DNA from: Mycobacterium sp. PS03-16
Lineage (GTDB): Bacteria > Actinomycetota > Actinomycetes > Mycobacteriales > Mycobacteriaceae
Direction: 5' to 3'
DNA: 64,000 nt
NCBI RefSeq assembly: GCF_004570325.1
Contig: NZ_SPQO01000009.1
Span: 1 to 64,000 of the forward strand
The notes under the pieces were generated by a model, which was not told the origin of the DNA, made no database searches, and saw nothing but the letters and a program-made list of their open reading frames with translations. The position numbers and the translations under genes were made by a program. Below are positions 52,852-63,040 of the stretch, in pieces. The stretch's first letter is position 1. Each line of letters opens with the position of its first letter.

Positions 52852-53302
52852 GCGAACCCCTCCGGCCGCAGCCGTGCCAGCACCGCGTCGTCCACACCGT
52901 GCCCGACGATGGCGTCGGCCACCAGTTCGGCCCACGCCGTCGGCGCCGAGTGAGGTGCGGCGGGGCCGTCAAGCACGTTGAGGCTCACCGTCTCCCACAC
53001 CCGGCGCAGGTTCTCGACGGCCTCGGAGGCGATGAGTCCGTCGCGCAGGCGCGCCCCCTCCGGGGTGTCGGCGTAGCGGCGGCCCTCGGCGACCAGCAGG
53101 TCGTGGACGCGACGGGCGGCGGTCGGACTGCCCAGGACGGCACGGCGCGCGCCGACGAGCAGATCGAACACCGCCCGCTCGGTGCCCGAGGATTCATCGG
53201 GTGGGGCCGGAAGCAGCCGGGGAGCGTCGCGTTCGATCAGGTCGAGCGTCAGCTCCCGCAGGCGTTCCAGCTCGGCCAGCATCCTGGCCAGCGCCTCGGG
53301 TG

Positions 53303-53306
<4 letters not shown>
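52848..53306 (-). CDS. Orphan helical protein, 152 aa
   Basis: All-helical soluble protein of unknown family. Segments: EALARMLAELERLRELTLDLIERDAPRLL (coiled-coil-like), ERAVFDLLVGARRAVLGSPTAARRVHDLLVAEGRRYA, and EAVENLRRVWETVSLNVLDG. The ATG at 53306 overlaps the stop of the polyprenyl synthase gene (ATGA) and its end overlaps the 85-aa gene (GTGA). Function unknown. Tight coupling to the prenyl synthase suggests a complex partner. Confidence 0.65.
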
Positions 53307-54469
<1,163 letters not shown>

Positions 54470-54475
54470 CGTCGG

Positions 54476-55282
54476 TCAGTTCTTTTCGTCGACCACCGCA
54501 ACGATGCCCGTGGCGTCCTTGACCCTGATCGCGAAGCGGATGCGTACCTCGACTTCGACATGACCGCCGGTGGTTTCGCCGAGCACCGCGACGCCGGGCA
54601 TGACGCTGATCGCCAGGTCGACCGGTTCTTCGCCGGGCGACGCGTCGGCAGCAGCGTTGTGGGCGATGCGCTGCCGGCGGCCGAGCATGAGCATGACGGC
54701 GGCCGCCCGGGATGTGCCACCGCCTGCGTCGACGGCCTTGTCCAACTGCGAGACCCGGTGCAGTGCATTGACATTGGCTGCGGTCAGCAACGACTCGGTG
54801 GCCGGGTAACCGCCGACGAAGGCACTGAGGACTTTGAGGCCCTGCGTGTTGGTGAGGAGGCAGGTTGGCGCGCGGAACCCGTTGTCCTCTAAGTGGGCGC
54901 GAGCATCGATCAGCGTCGGGATGATGTTCTTCGGCTCCGGGTCGACGCCGGGAAGTTCGACTGCTTTCGAAGCCTTGGTGCGCAACTCGGTGATGATCTT
55001 GGTGTCGACTTTGCCTGCGAGCTTGACCGCCGCGGCCATCACCTCGGAGAGTAGCGAGTCGGGGGTGGGCGCGCCGGCCTGGACCAGGGTGAGCTGAAAC
55101 GGCTCGGCCTCGGGTTTGAGATCGATGAAACTCGGTTTGTTCATGACGTCGTCGCGCACCCTGGTTGCACCGGGGTCGCCGACGTCCCAGTGAGGAATCG
55201 TCTGCCAGGCAACGCAGGTCTGCTCAAACGTCTCCATCACGGTCTGATTGGCCAGCGCCATCCGCTCCGCGCTCAGATACAT
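54476..55282 (-). CDS. Encapsulin-like (HK97-fold) shell protein
   Basis: A 268-aa protein whose residue pattern follows encapsulin shell proteins. IPHWDVGDPGATRVRDD and FQLTLVQ resemble the N-arm and E-loop strands; DSLLSEVMAAAVKLAGKVDTKIITELR fits the long spine helix; ARAHLEDNGFRAPTCLLTNTQGLKVLSAFVGGYP fits the P-domain helix, strand and YP loop; and VEVEVRIRFAIRVKDATGIVAVV fits the last A-domain strands. Length matches classical encapsulins (about 265-285 aa). No inserted cyclic-nucleotide-binding domain is present. Clustered with a prenyl synthase and isoprenoid-type enzymes, so it may form a compartment around them. By-eye comparison; phage capsid-like or family 3/4 relationships are possible. 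Confidence 0.7.
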   Translation of the reverse strand: MYLSAERMALANQTVMETFEQTCVAWQTIPHWDVGDPGATRVRDDVMNKPSFIDLKPEAEPFQLTLVQAGAPTPDSLLSEVMAAAVKLAGKVDTKIITELRTKASKAVELPGVDPEPKNIIPTLIDARAHLEDNGFRAPTCLLTNTQGLKVLSAFVGGYPATESLLTAANVNALHRVSQLDKAVDAGGGTSRAAAVMLMLGRRQRIAHNAAADASPGEEPVDLAISVMPGVAVLGETTGGHVEVEVRIRFAIRVKDATGIVAVVDEKN

Positions 55283-55317
55283 CTTCGTGCCCCCCTCGTG
55301 TGTCGATGCATAGTCGG

Positions 55318-58300
55318 TTACTTGTGGACGAGCGCAAATCCCTGACCGGGTGAGAGCTCGCCGTGCGCCATCGCCTCACAGTGGGTGAGGTGCAGCGAGG
55401 CGATGGGGTCATCGGGTAGCAGGCGGCAACACCGCTCGAAAACGGCACGCGCACCCTCGAAGTCGCCCGCGTCGAAGAGCGCGAACGCGTGGTCGAAGGT
55501 GGGCTGCGCGGCCCGTTTCGCCTCGCGCAGCGGCGCCGGATCGTCGTCGTAGACCTCGTGGATCGTCACCGGGCGCCGCCGGTTGACCACCATCACCCGC
55601 TCCATCCGGCGGATGTCGAACTGGTCGCGGTCGGCCAGCCGGGTGTGCGTGGCGTCCGAGATCAGCAGCGCGGAACCGTAGCGCTTGTTGGTGCTCTCGA
55701 TGCGCGCCGCCAGATTGACCGCGTCACCGATGATGGTCAGCACCATCCGGTTCACCCCGCCGACCAGGCCGACCCCCACGGTGCCGGTGTTGATGCCGAT
55801 GCCCACCCGCAGCTCCTCGGACCCCAGCGCCGTGCGCTCGCGGTTGTGGTCCCGCAACGCGCGCAACATCGCCAGCCCGGCCCGCACCGCGTTGTCGGGA
55901 TCGCCTTCGAAGATGGCGACGATCTCGTCGCCGCGGACGTCTTGGATCATGCCGCCGAAGGAGACGATCGGCACCTCGACGGCCCGCATGAAACCCATGG
56001 CGAGGTTTCCGGCCTCGGAGACGGTCATGTCCTCGAGCAGCGTCGTGTAACCGCGGATGTCGGAGATCAGCACGGTCATCACCCGCTCGACGCGGTAGCC
56101 GTTGCGCACCCGGCGCAGATCGTCGATGTCGAGGATGCGCAGCAGTTCATTCGGGACGAATCTCGACTGCACATCCATCAGCGACTGCCGGTGCTCGTCG
56201 GCGGCCCGCAACCGGGCCTCGAGCTGGAAGTTCCACAGCGGTGCGGCGGCCTGGTCGCACAGGAAGCTGACCGCCTCCTCGTCGCGGACGGTGAACGACC
56301 GCTCCGGATCCCGGTGTTCGGCGTAGACCACGCCGATGGTCCTCTCCTGCACCTGGATCGGCACGGCCAGTATCGCCGGAAGGCGGTGACGGAGCCGTCG
56401 GGCCGACCCGCGCGCGGGTTCGCCCGCGGTGGTCACCGGGGCGCCGCTGTCCACCACACGACCGACAACAGCCCGGTCGTAGTCGATTTCGTTCCAGGGC
56501 CCGTCGATCGTCGTTGTGTCGGCCCCCTCGCGGACCACCCGCACGGTCATGTCCTGCGCCTCACCGGTCAGCAGGACGACCCGGCTCGCGCCGGTGAGGT
56601 CGGCCACGGTGGCCACGACGACGGCGCCCAGCCGGTCGGGCGTCCGCGCCCCCGCCAGCGCCCGCATGACGCGATGCGCGTTGCCCGGGTCCACTCCCGT
56701 GCCGCCGGCCGACACCAGGTCGCGGCTGAGCAGCCATGGATGCGACCGCGCCAGCCGACCTGCGCGCACCGTCATGCCCTGGCTCAGCCACATCTGATAG
56801 GCGGTGCGCAGCATGTGCTCGCCGAGCGTGGACCGGCCGGTGTCGACGTAGAGCGTCGCGGCCTCCTCGTGCGCGAGCGCCCCGATCAGCGGCAGCTGAT
56901 GTTGCCCGGCCAGCTGCATCGCCTGTTCGAGGTGTCGCTCGGCGCGGTGGTGCCGCCCGCGGCTGCGGTCGCGCACCCCTTCGATCAGCGCGTACGGCGC
57001 GGCGTAGTTGGCCGGGGCGGCCGCTGCCCACTTCCGGTGCAGCGCCAGCGAGCGGCGCACGGCCTGAGCGGTCGATAGATCGGCGGGCGCGGCGTGGATC
57101 CGGCTCAGCGCGCTCGTCATGTGGATGTACTGCAGGATCGCCGTGCCCGCCATGCCGCCGGCGTGGGTCAGCGCCTCGTCCGCGACGCCGACGGCGCCGG
57201 CGTAGTCGCCGCACCAGAAGTGCAGTCCGAGCTTCATCGTGGCGGCCGAACTCAGCGCCACCTCGTCGCCCTCGCGCCGCGCCTCGGGGAGCACCTTGCG
57301 CTCGTCGTAGCCGCTTTCACCGGCCAGCAGGAACGGGTCTTCGCTGCGCCCCATGAGGTTCAGGCAGAACTGCTGCATGGCCTGGCAGAGTCCCAGCGGC
57401 GCCGGCTGAGAACGGATGTCGGGTACCAGCGTCCGGGCCAGCACGTCGATCTCGGCCAGCGGCCGGCCGACCCAGAACGACTGCGACAGCAGCACGGCCG
57501 CGAGGAATCCGGCGTACTCCTGGTCACCCTGATCGAGGGCGTCGGTGACGGCGTCGCGGAGCTGGGCGAGCCCGTCGCGCAGCGGGTGCCGCCAGTGCCG
57601 GATGAAGTTGAGGTACATGAACACGGTCTGCGGGCGCGCCTCGACGAATTCGTCGCGTTCGGCCAGCCGCAGACTCACCTCGCCGAACCGCTGACTGCCC
57701 GCGAGATCGCCGGTCATCACCAGCAACAGCCCGTAGGCGACCAGCACCAGCGGGGAGCTCGGCGTGTGTCCATGAGCCAGGGTGAGATCGAGTTGCTTGC
57801 GGACGATGAGCGGAAACAGGTTGGGCCGCACGATGTACGACATGCTGCGCAGTTCGCTGAGAATGCGCTGCACCTCGATGACCCGGCCGTCCGTGCAGTG
57901 CGGCAGGCGCAGCAGACGGTCGGTGGTCCAGCGCCGGGTCGCCAGCTTCATCTGCACCAGCGCATTGGCCATCCGTGGCTTGCCCGCGTCCGACGGCAAC
58001 GGCTCACCGAGGTCGTCGAGGGCCCGCAGACCGATCTCCAGCGCCTCGCGCAACCGGTTCTGGGCCACCCGCCCCTTCAGCCGCAGGTACGCCAGCCGGG
58101 CGCGGTCGGCCGGCTCGTGCAGCACCCGGTCCGCCTCGTCGAGCAGGTCGTGCAACGCCGCCACCTCACCGACCAGCAGGGCGGCGTCGGCGGCCGCCAA
58201 CTGCAGCTCACGCGCCTGCGTGAAGTGAGCGGTCCACCGGTTCGCACCCAGCAGCGTCAAACCGCCTCGGCAGTACTCGAGGGCCAGCGGAAACGACGCC

Positions 58301-59658
58301 TGCGCCCGCGCCTTGCGTGCCGCGCGGTGCTGCACCTCGACGAAGCGGACACGTTCCGCGTCGTCCGCGAGGTCGCCGCCGCTGAGCCCGATGTGGCGGG
58401 CCGCGTCGAACAACCGCCCGTCGCCGAGGGTGACCAGGCGCCGGGCCATCCGCAGGTGCGTGGCGCGCCGGGCGTCCTCGGCGAGACCCTCGCGCGCGGC
58501 CTCCCGGACCCGGTCATGGCTGAACCGGTAGCGCGCGTCGCGGCTGATCGTGTTCGCGATCCGCCGCCCGCCGCTGTCGACCGCGTCGAGCAGCCGGTGC
58601 TCGAGGCAGTGCCACAGCGCCTGGGCGACCACCTCGGCCGGCTCTTCGGCCGCCGCGGTCGCATCGTCGAGATCGAACTCCCCGCCGATGCACGTCAGCG
58701 AACTCAGCACCGCCCGGTCGACGGGCCGTAATTGGTCGAGATAGTGCCCGAGGAACTCCGCGGTCGTGGCGGTCATCTCGATCGACGACAGCATGCGCAG
58801 ATCCCAGCGGGGCCGTCCGCCCGCGCCGTCCGCGATGAGCGCGCCCTCTCGTTGTGCGCGGTACAGGAGCTGGCGGACGTGCAGCGGGTTGCCCCCGGTC
58901 CGGTGGTGCACTTCGTCCACCACATCGGCCAGCTCGACGCCGCGCCCACCCACCGCGGCGAGCAGTTCCTCCACCTCGGTGCGGCTGAGCGGCCCGAGTT
59001 CGATGCGCCGCGGCGACGCCGGGGTGAATCCCGCACGCTCCGAGTCAAATTCGCCTGTCCGGTGCGCACCGAGGAGTACGACCCGGCGAGGCGCCACGGT
59101 CAGCAGTTCGGACAGCAGCAGCAGGGAGTCGCGATCCGCCCACTGCAGGTCATCGATCGCCAGCACCACGGGTCGGTAGGACGCGGTGTCCGACACCAGC
59201 CTGATGGCCGCGCGGTGCAGCCGCCGGCGGGCGTCGGCGGCGTCCAGGCCTGCCACACCGGGGGAGGTGCCGACGAAGTCGCAGAGTTCGGGCACCAGGT
59301 CGTCGAGGACTCCGGTGAGTGTGGACATTCCGGCGATCAGGTCCGTGCGCCAGCTGTCCCGCTCGGCCGCACCGGTCGACTCCATGATGCGCACGATCGA
59401 GGCGAGCGCATCGCCGATGGCTGCGTACGGCGCGGCGTCGCCGTCGCGGCACCGGCCGTAGGCGAAGACGCAGTCGTGGCTGCGCAGTTCAGCGCCGAAC
59501 GTCTGCATCAGCGTCGACTTGCCCACTCCGGCAGGGCCGCTGAGCAGGATGCACGCTGCCGTGTCGCGTTCGGCCGCGTCCACGGCGGCGCGTAGCTCGG
59601 CCAGCTCCCGCCGGCGGCCGACGACCCGGCCGTCGACATCGAGAACCGAATTCGTCAC
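55318..59658 (-). CDS. Giant ATPase/TPR-like/GAF/class III nucleotide cyclase regulator
   Basis: Multidomain signalling protein, about 1446 aa. N-terminal AAA/NACHT-like ATPase with Walker A GPAGVGKST (about 40-48) and Walker B VLAIDDLQWAD (about 167-177), a long helical repeat region (about 420-990), a GAF-like domain (ILAVPIQVQERTIGVVYAEH), then a class III cyclase domain (SDIRGYTTLLEDM, VRGDEIVAIF, GDAVNLAARIE) and a short TPR-like tail. The metal Asp residues and the Asn/Arg pair are present, but the usual adenine-specifying Lys is Asp. GTG at 59658 is chosen; earlier GTG (59667) and ATG (59697) codons are possible. Only 35 bp separate it from the shell gene, so it may lead the operon. 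Confidence 0.85.
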   Translation of the reverse strand: MTNSVLDVDGRVVGRRRELAELRAAVDAAERDTAACILLSGPAGVGKSTLMQTFGAELRSHDCVFAYGRCRDGDAAPYAAIGDALASIVRIMESTGAAERDSWRTDLIAGMSTLTGVLDDLVPELCDFVGTSPGVAGLDAADARRRLHRAAIRLVSDTASYRPVVLAIDDLQWADRDSLLLLSELLTVAPRRVVLLGAHRTGEFDSERAGFTPASPRRIELGPLSRTEVEELLAAVGGRGVELADVVDEVHHRTGGNPLHVRQLLYRAQREGALIADGAGGRPRWDLRMLSSIEMTATTAEFLGHYLDQLRPVDRAVLSSLTCIGGEFDLDDATAAAEEPAEVVAQALWHCLEHRLLDAVDSGGRRIANTISRDARYRFSHDRVREAAREGLAEDARRATHLRMARRLVTLGDGRLFDAARHIGLSGGDLADDAERVRFVEVQHRAARKARAQASFPLALEYCRGGLTLLGANRWTAHFTQARELQLAAADAALLVGEVAALHDLLDEADRVLHEPADRARLAYLRLKGRVAQNRLREALEIGLRALDDLGEPLPSDAGKPRMANALVQMKLATRRWTTDRLLRLPHCTDGRVIEVQRILSELRSMSYIVRPNLFPLIVRKQLDLTLAHGHTPSSPLVLVAYGLLLVMTGDLAGSQRFGEVSLRLAERDEFVEARPQTVFMYLNFIRHWRHPLRDGLAQLRDAVTDALDQGDQEYAGFLAAVLLSQSFWVGRPLAEIDVLARTLVPDIRSQPAPLGLCQAMQQFCLNLMGRSEDPFLLAGESGYDERKVLPEARREGDEVALSSAATMKLGLHFWCGDYAGAVGVADEALTHAGGMAGTAILQYIHMTSALSRIHAAPADLSTAQAVRRSLALHRKWAAAAPANYAAPYALIEGVRDRSRGRHHRAERHLEQAMQLAGQHQLPLIGALAHEEAATLYVDTGRSTLGEHMLRTAYQMWLSQGMTVRAGRLARSHPWLLSRDLVSAGGTGVDPGNAHRVMRALAGARTPDRLGAVVVATVADLTGASRVVLLTGEAQDMTVRVVREGADTTTIDGPWNEIDYDRAVVGRVVDSGAPVTTAGEPARGSARRLRHRLPAILAVPIQVQERTIGVVYAEHRDPERSFTVRDEEAVSFLCDQAAAPLWNFQLEARLRAADEHRQSLMDVQSRFVPNELLRILDIDDLRRVRNGYRVERVMTVLISDIRGYTTLLEDMTVSEAGNLAMGFMRAVEVPIVSFGGMIQDVRGDEIVAIFEGDPDNAVRAGLAMLRALRDHNRERTALGSEELRVGIGINTGTVGVGLVGGVNRMVLTIIGDAVNLAARIESTNKRYGSALLISDATHTRLADRDQFDIRRMERVMVVNRRRPVTIHEVYDDDPAPLREAKRAAQPTFDHAFALFDAGDFEGARAVFERCCRLLPDDPIASLHLTHCEAMAHGELSPGQGFALVHK

Positions 59659-59862
59659 GGTGCACACCGTTCCCCTACGGACACATCCACCGGACATGCT
59701 ATTGACCGGACCGTCACAGCGCAGAGTGGTCAGCGACATTCGATGTCATCTACGTGCGGTGTCAACAAGTGCCGCTCATCCGTGGCAAACCCAGCGAACG
59801 CCGAAGAGCCGGCGCGGTGGGATGGACGCCGCGCGCGCCGTGTCATTACAGTCGGATCCGAT

Positions 59863-60303
59863 ATGGACAAGGACAGACTCGTCGCCGACACCGGCGCACT
59901 CGAGGACTTCAACGCACGCATCGTCGAGGAGTTCCGCGCGAACGGCGGGCAGGTCGGCGGCCCGTTCGCCGGCGCCACCCTGCTGTTGCTGCACACCGTC
60001 GGGGCCAGATCCGGGCAGCCCCGCATCTCGCCGCTCGCCTGTCTGACCATCGACGGCCGGATGCTGATCGTCGGGTCCTACGCGGGCGCGCCGAAGTCCC
60101 CGGCGTGGGTGCACAATCTGCGCGCCAACCCCCGGGCGCACATCGAGATCGGCACCGAGGCCTACGACGTCACCGCGCGTGAACTGCCGTCCGCGGAGCG
60201 CGACGCGCTGTACCCGAAGATCGTCGAGTTCGCGCCGGTGTTCGCCGACTACCAGGCCAAGACCACCCGCATCATCCCGCTGTTCGAACTCACCCGGGAA
60301 TAG
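59863..60303 (+). CDS. F420-dependent nitroreductase (DDN)-like family protein
   Basis: Split-barrel deazaflavin/flavin-binding protein, 146 aa. Pattern: LLLLHTVGARSGQPRISPLACLTIDGRMLIVGSYAGAPKSPAWVHNLRANPRAHIEIGTEAYDV, with the family's GxxSG and WxHNLxxNP motifs. Members use F420H2 to reduce quinones or nitro compounds. ATG at 59863. Divergent from the giant cyclase gene across about 200 bp. A near-identical paralogue follows. Relation to the prenyl cluster is unproven, although menaquinone-type isoprenoid quinones are substrates for some members. Confidence 0.88.
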   Translation: MDKDRLVADTGALEDFNARIVEEFRANGGQVGGPFAGATLLLLHTVGARSGQPRISPLACLTIDGRMLIVGSYAGAPKSPAWVHNLRANPRAHIEIGTEAYDVTARELPSAERDALYPKIVEFAPVFADYQAKTTRIIPLFELTRE

Positions 60304-60331
60304 ATCCGGCCTCGATCCGGTCGACAAGATC

Positions 60332-60781
60332 GTGACTGAGATCGATACAGCCAAGATGGCCACGGACCGCAGCGTGCTCGACGACGTCAACCGCAAGGTG
60401 GTCGAGGAGTTCCGCGCCAACGGCGGCAAGGTCGGTGGTCCGTTCGCCGGGTCCGATCTGATCCTGCTGACCACGGTCGGGGCCAAGTCCGGACAACCAC
60501 GGATATCGCCGCTGGTGTACTTCGACATCGACGGCCGGATCCTGATCGCCGGCTCGTTCGGCGGCGCCCCGACGGCACCCTCGTGGGTGCACAACCTGCG
60601 CGCCCAGCCCAGGGTGCGGGTCGAGATCGGGACCGACGCCTACGAGGCCGACGCCCGCGAACTGCCCCGCGACGAACGCGACGCGCTGTACCCCCGCGTC
60701 GTCGAGAAGGCCCCGCAGTTCGGCGAGTACCAGGCCAAGACGACGCGGGTCATCCCGCTCTTCGAACTCGTCAGGGCGTGA
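60332..60781 (+). CDS. F420-dependent nitroreductase (DDN)-like family protein, tandem paralogue
   Basis: Paralogue of the preceding gene, 149 aa (DLILLTTVGAKSGQPRISPLVYFDIDGRILIAGSFGGAPTAPSWVHNLRAQPRVRVEIGTDAYEA). The two share EEFRANGG, VGGPFAG, ERDALYP and YQAKTTR blocks, showing recent tandem duplication. GTG at 60332 gives an N-terminus of the same length as the paralogue; ATG at 60356 is the alternative. Convergent with the thiolase gene. Confidence 0.85.
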   Translation: MTEIDTAKMATDRSVLDDVNRKVVEEFRANGGKVGGPFAGSDLILLTTVGAKSGQPRISPLVYFDIDGRILIAGSFGGAPTAPSWVHNLRAQPRVRVEIGTDAYEADARELPRDERDALYPRVVEKAPQFGEYQAKTTRVIPLFELVRA

Positions 60782-60830
60782 TGTCGGTGTCGTTGGTCGC
60801 GATAGCCGCGACCCCCGCCACCGAAATCGC

Positions 60831-62030
<1,200 letters not shown>

Positions 62031-62069
62031 GACTGCCTCCTGGGTCCCGCTTCTGAGTAGGGTTTGGTT

Positions 62070-62094
62070 TACCCAGATGTGTACCATCTGGGTA
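62070..62094. promoter_or_regulatory. Operator palindrome TACCCAGATG-N5-CATCTGGGTA
   Basis: A perfect 10-bp inverted repeat with a 5-base spacer between the divergent thiolase and hxlR genes. TATAGT (62093-62098) overlapping its right end is a good -10 for the HxlR gene. The regulator is therefore likely to repress itself and control the thiolase. Confidence 0.75.
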
Positions 62095-62128
62095 TAGTGA
62101 TAACAACCCAGCAAGGGAGAAGATTTCC

Positions 62129-62614
62129 GTGGCCGTCCTGCAGGGCCCTCTCGCCGACCGCGACGCGTGGACGGCGGTGGGGCAGTGCCCGATCGAGAAG
62201 ACGATGACGCTGCTGGGCACCAAGACGTCGATGCTGCTGATGCGGGAGGCCTTCTACGGCACCACCCGCTTCGAGGACTTCTGGCGGCGGGTCGGGGTGA
62301 CCAAGGCCGCCGCATCGGCCCGCCTGACCGAACTGGTCGACGCCGGCCTGCTGGAGCGGCGCCCCTACCAGGAACCCGGTCAGCGCCGCCGCGACGAATA
62401 CGTCCTCACCGACGCCGGCCGGGACTTCATGCCGGTGGTGTGGGCGATGTTCGAGTGGGGCCGCCGACACGTCGACGACAGCCGGCTGCGCCTGACGCAC
62501 CTGGGCTGCGGCGCGGAGGCCACGGTCGAGATCCGTTGCGCCGCAGGGCACGAGGTGCCCGCCGACGAGCTCGGTATGCGACTGGTCAGCCGCGGTCGGC
62601 CAGATACGCCCTAG
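62129..62614 (+). CDS. HxlR-family transcriptional regulator
   Basis: MarR-related HxlR winged-helix regulator, 161 aa. CPIEKTMTLLGTKTSMLLMREAFYGTTRFEDFWRRVGVTKAAASARLTELVDAGLLERRPY is the standard HxlR domain with Cys near residue 20. A C-terminal extension (LGCGAEATVEIRCAAGHEV) carries two further Cys and may be a small metal or redox element. GTG at 62129 follows AAGGGAGA. Signal unknown; some HxlR proteins sense reactive electrophiles through the N-terminal Cys. Confidence 0.9.
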   Translation: MAVLQGPLADRDAWTAVGQCPIEKTMTLLGTKTSMLLMREAFYGTTRFEDFWRRVGVTKAAASARLTELVDAGLLERRPYQEPGQRRRDEYVLTDAGRDFMPVVWAMFEWGRRHVDDSRLRLTHLGCGAEATVEIRCAAGHEVPADELGMRLVSRGRPDTP

Positions 62615-62968
62615 CTGTAGCCGCCGGGGCGCCTGCACCAGCCACGACTCGGTGATCACCTCGGCCAACTGTGCGGCGTCGATTGCCGCGAGCCGGATCA
62701 GCACCGCCGGGTACCCGTCGAAATGCGGGGTCGTGAAGTAGACCTGCGGATCGTCGGCGATCAGCGCGAACTTCACCCCCTCGTCGGCCACCCGCACGCC
62801 GAGGATGTCGCCCTGCGGCGCATCGGCGCCCAGCGCCGCGAGGTCGGCCCTACGCAGCGGACGCTCCCAGGCGACCAGTTTGGTGCGCACCCGCCAGTTG
62901 CGCGGCGCCGTCTGTGCCGTCTCGGGCAGTCGCCCGACAATGCCGTCCACATCAGCCCAGGTGGCCAC
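62586..62968 (-). pseudogene. MmcQ/YjbR-family protein with 3' frameshift
   Basis: YjbR-like DNA-binding-fold protein: MATWADVDGIVGRLPETAQ, RNWRVRTKLVAWERPL, GVKFALIADDPQVYFTTPHFDGYPAVLIRL and ITESWLVQAPRRL. The family normally ends a few residues later. Here one base seems missing near 62620: restoring it gives an ending like RAYLADRG and a stop at 62586, for 127 aa. As sequenced, the frame runs on antisense through the hxlR gene. Either a deletion or a sequencing error; the core domain is unaffected. GTG start at 62968. Confidence 0.7.
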
Positions 62969-63040
62969 GGCGCTGACGTTACTCCGGCACGCGCACCGTG
63001 GTGTCGTGCAACCGCGCAACGCGTGTGGTGGGATCAGCGG

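Noticed and set aside
54476..55282. Family 2B encapsulin with cyclic-nucleotide-binding insertion
   Set aside because: The protein is only 268 aa and no phosphate-binding cassette of a cNMP domain is visible.
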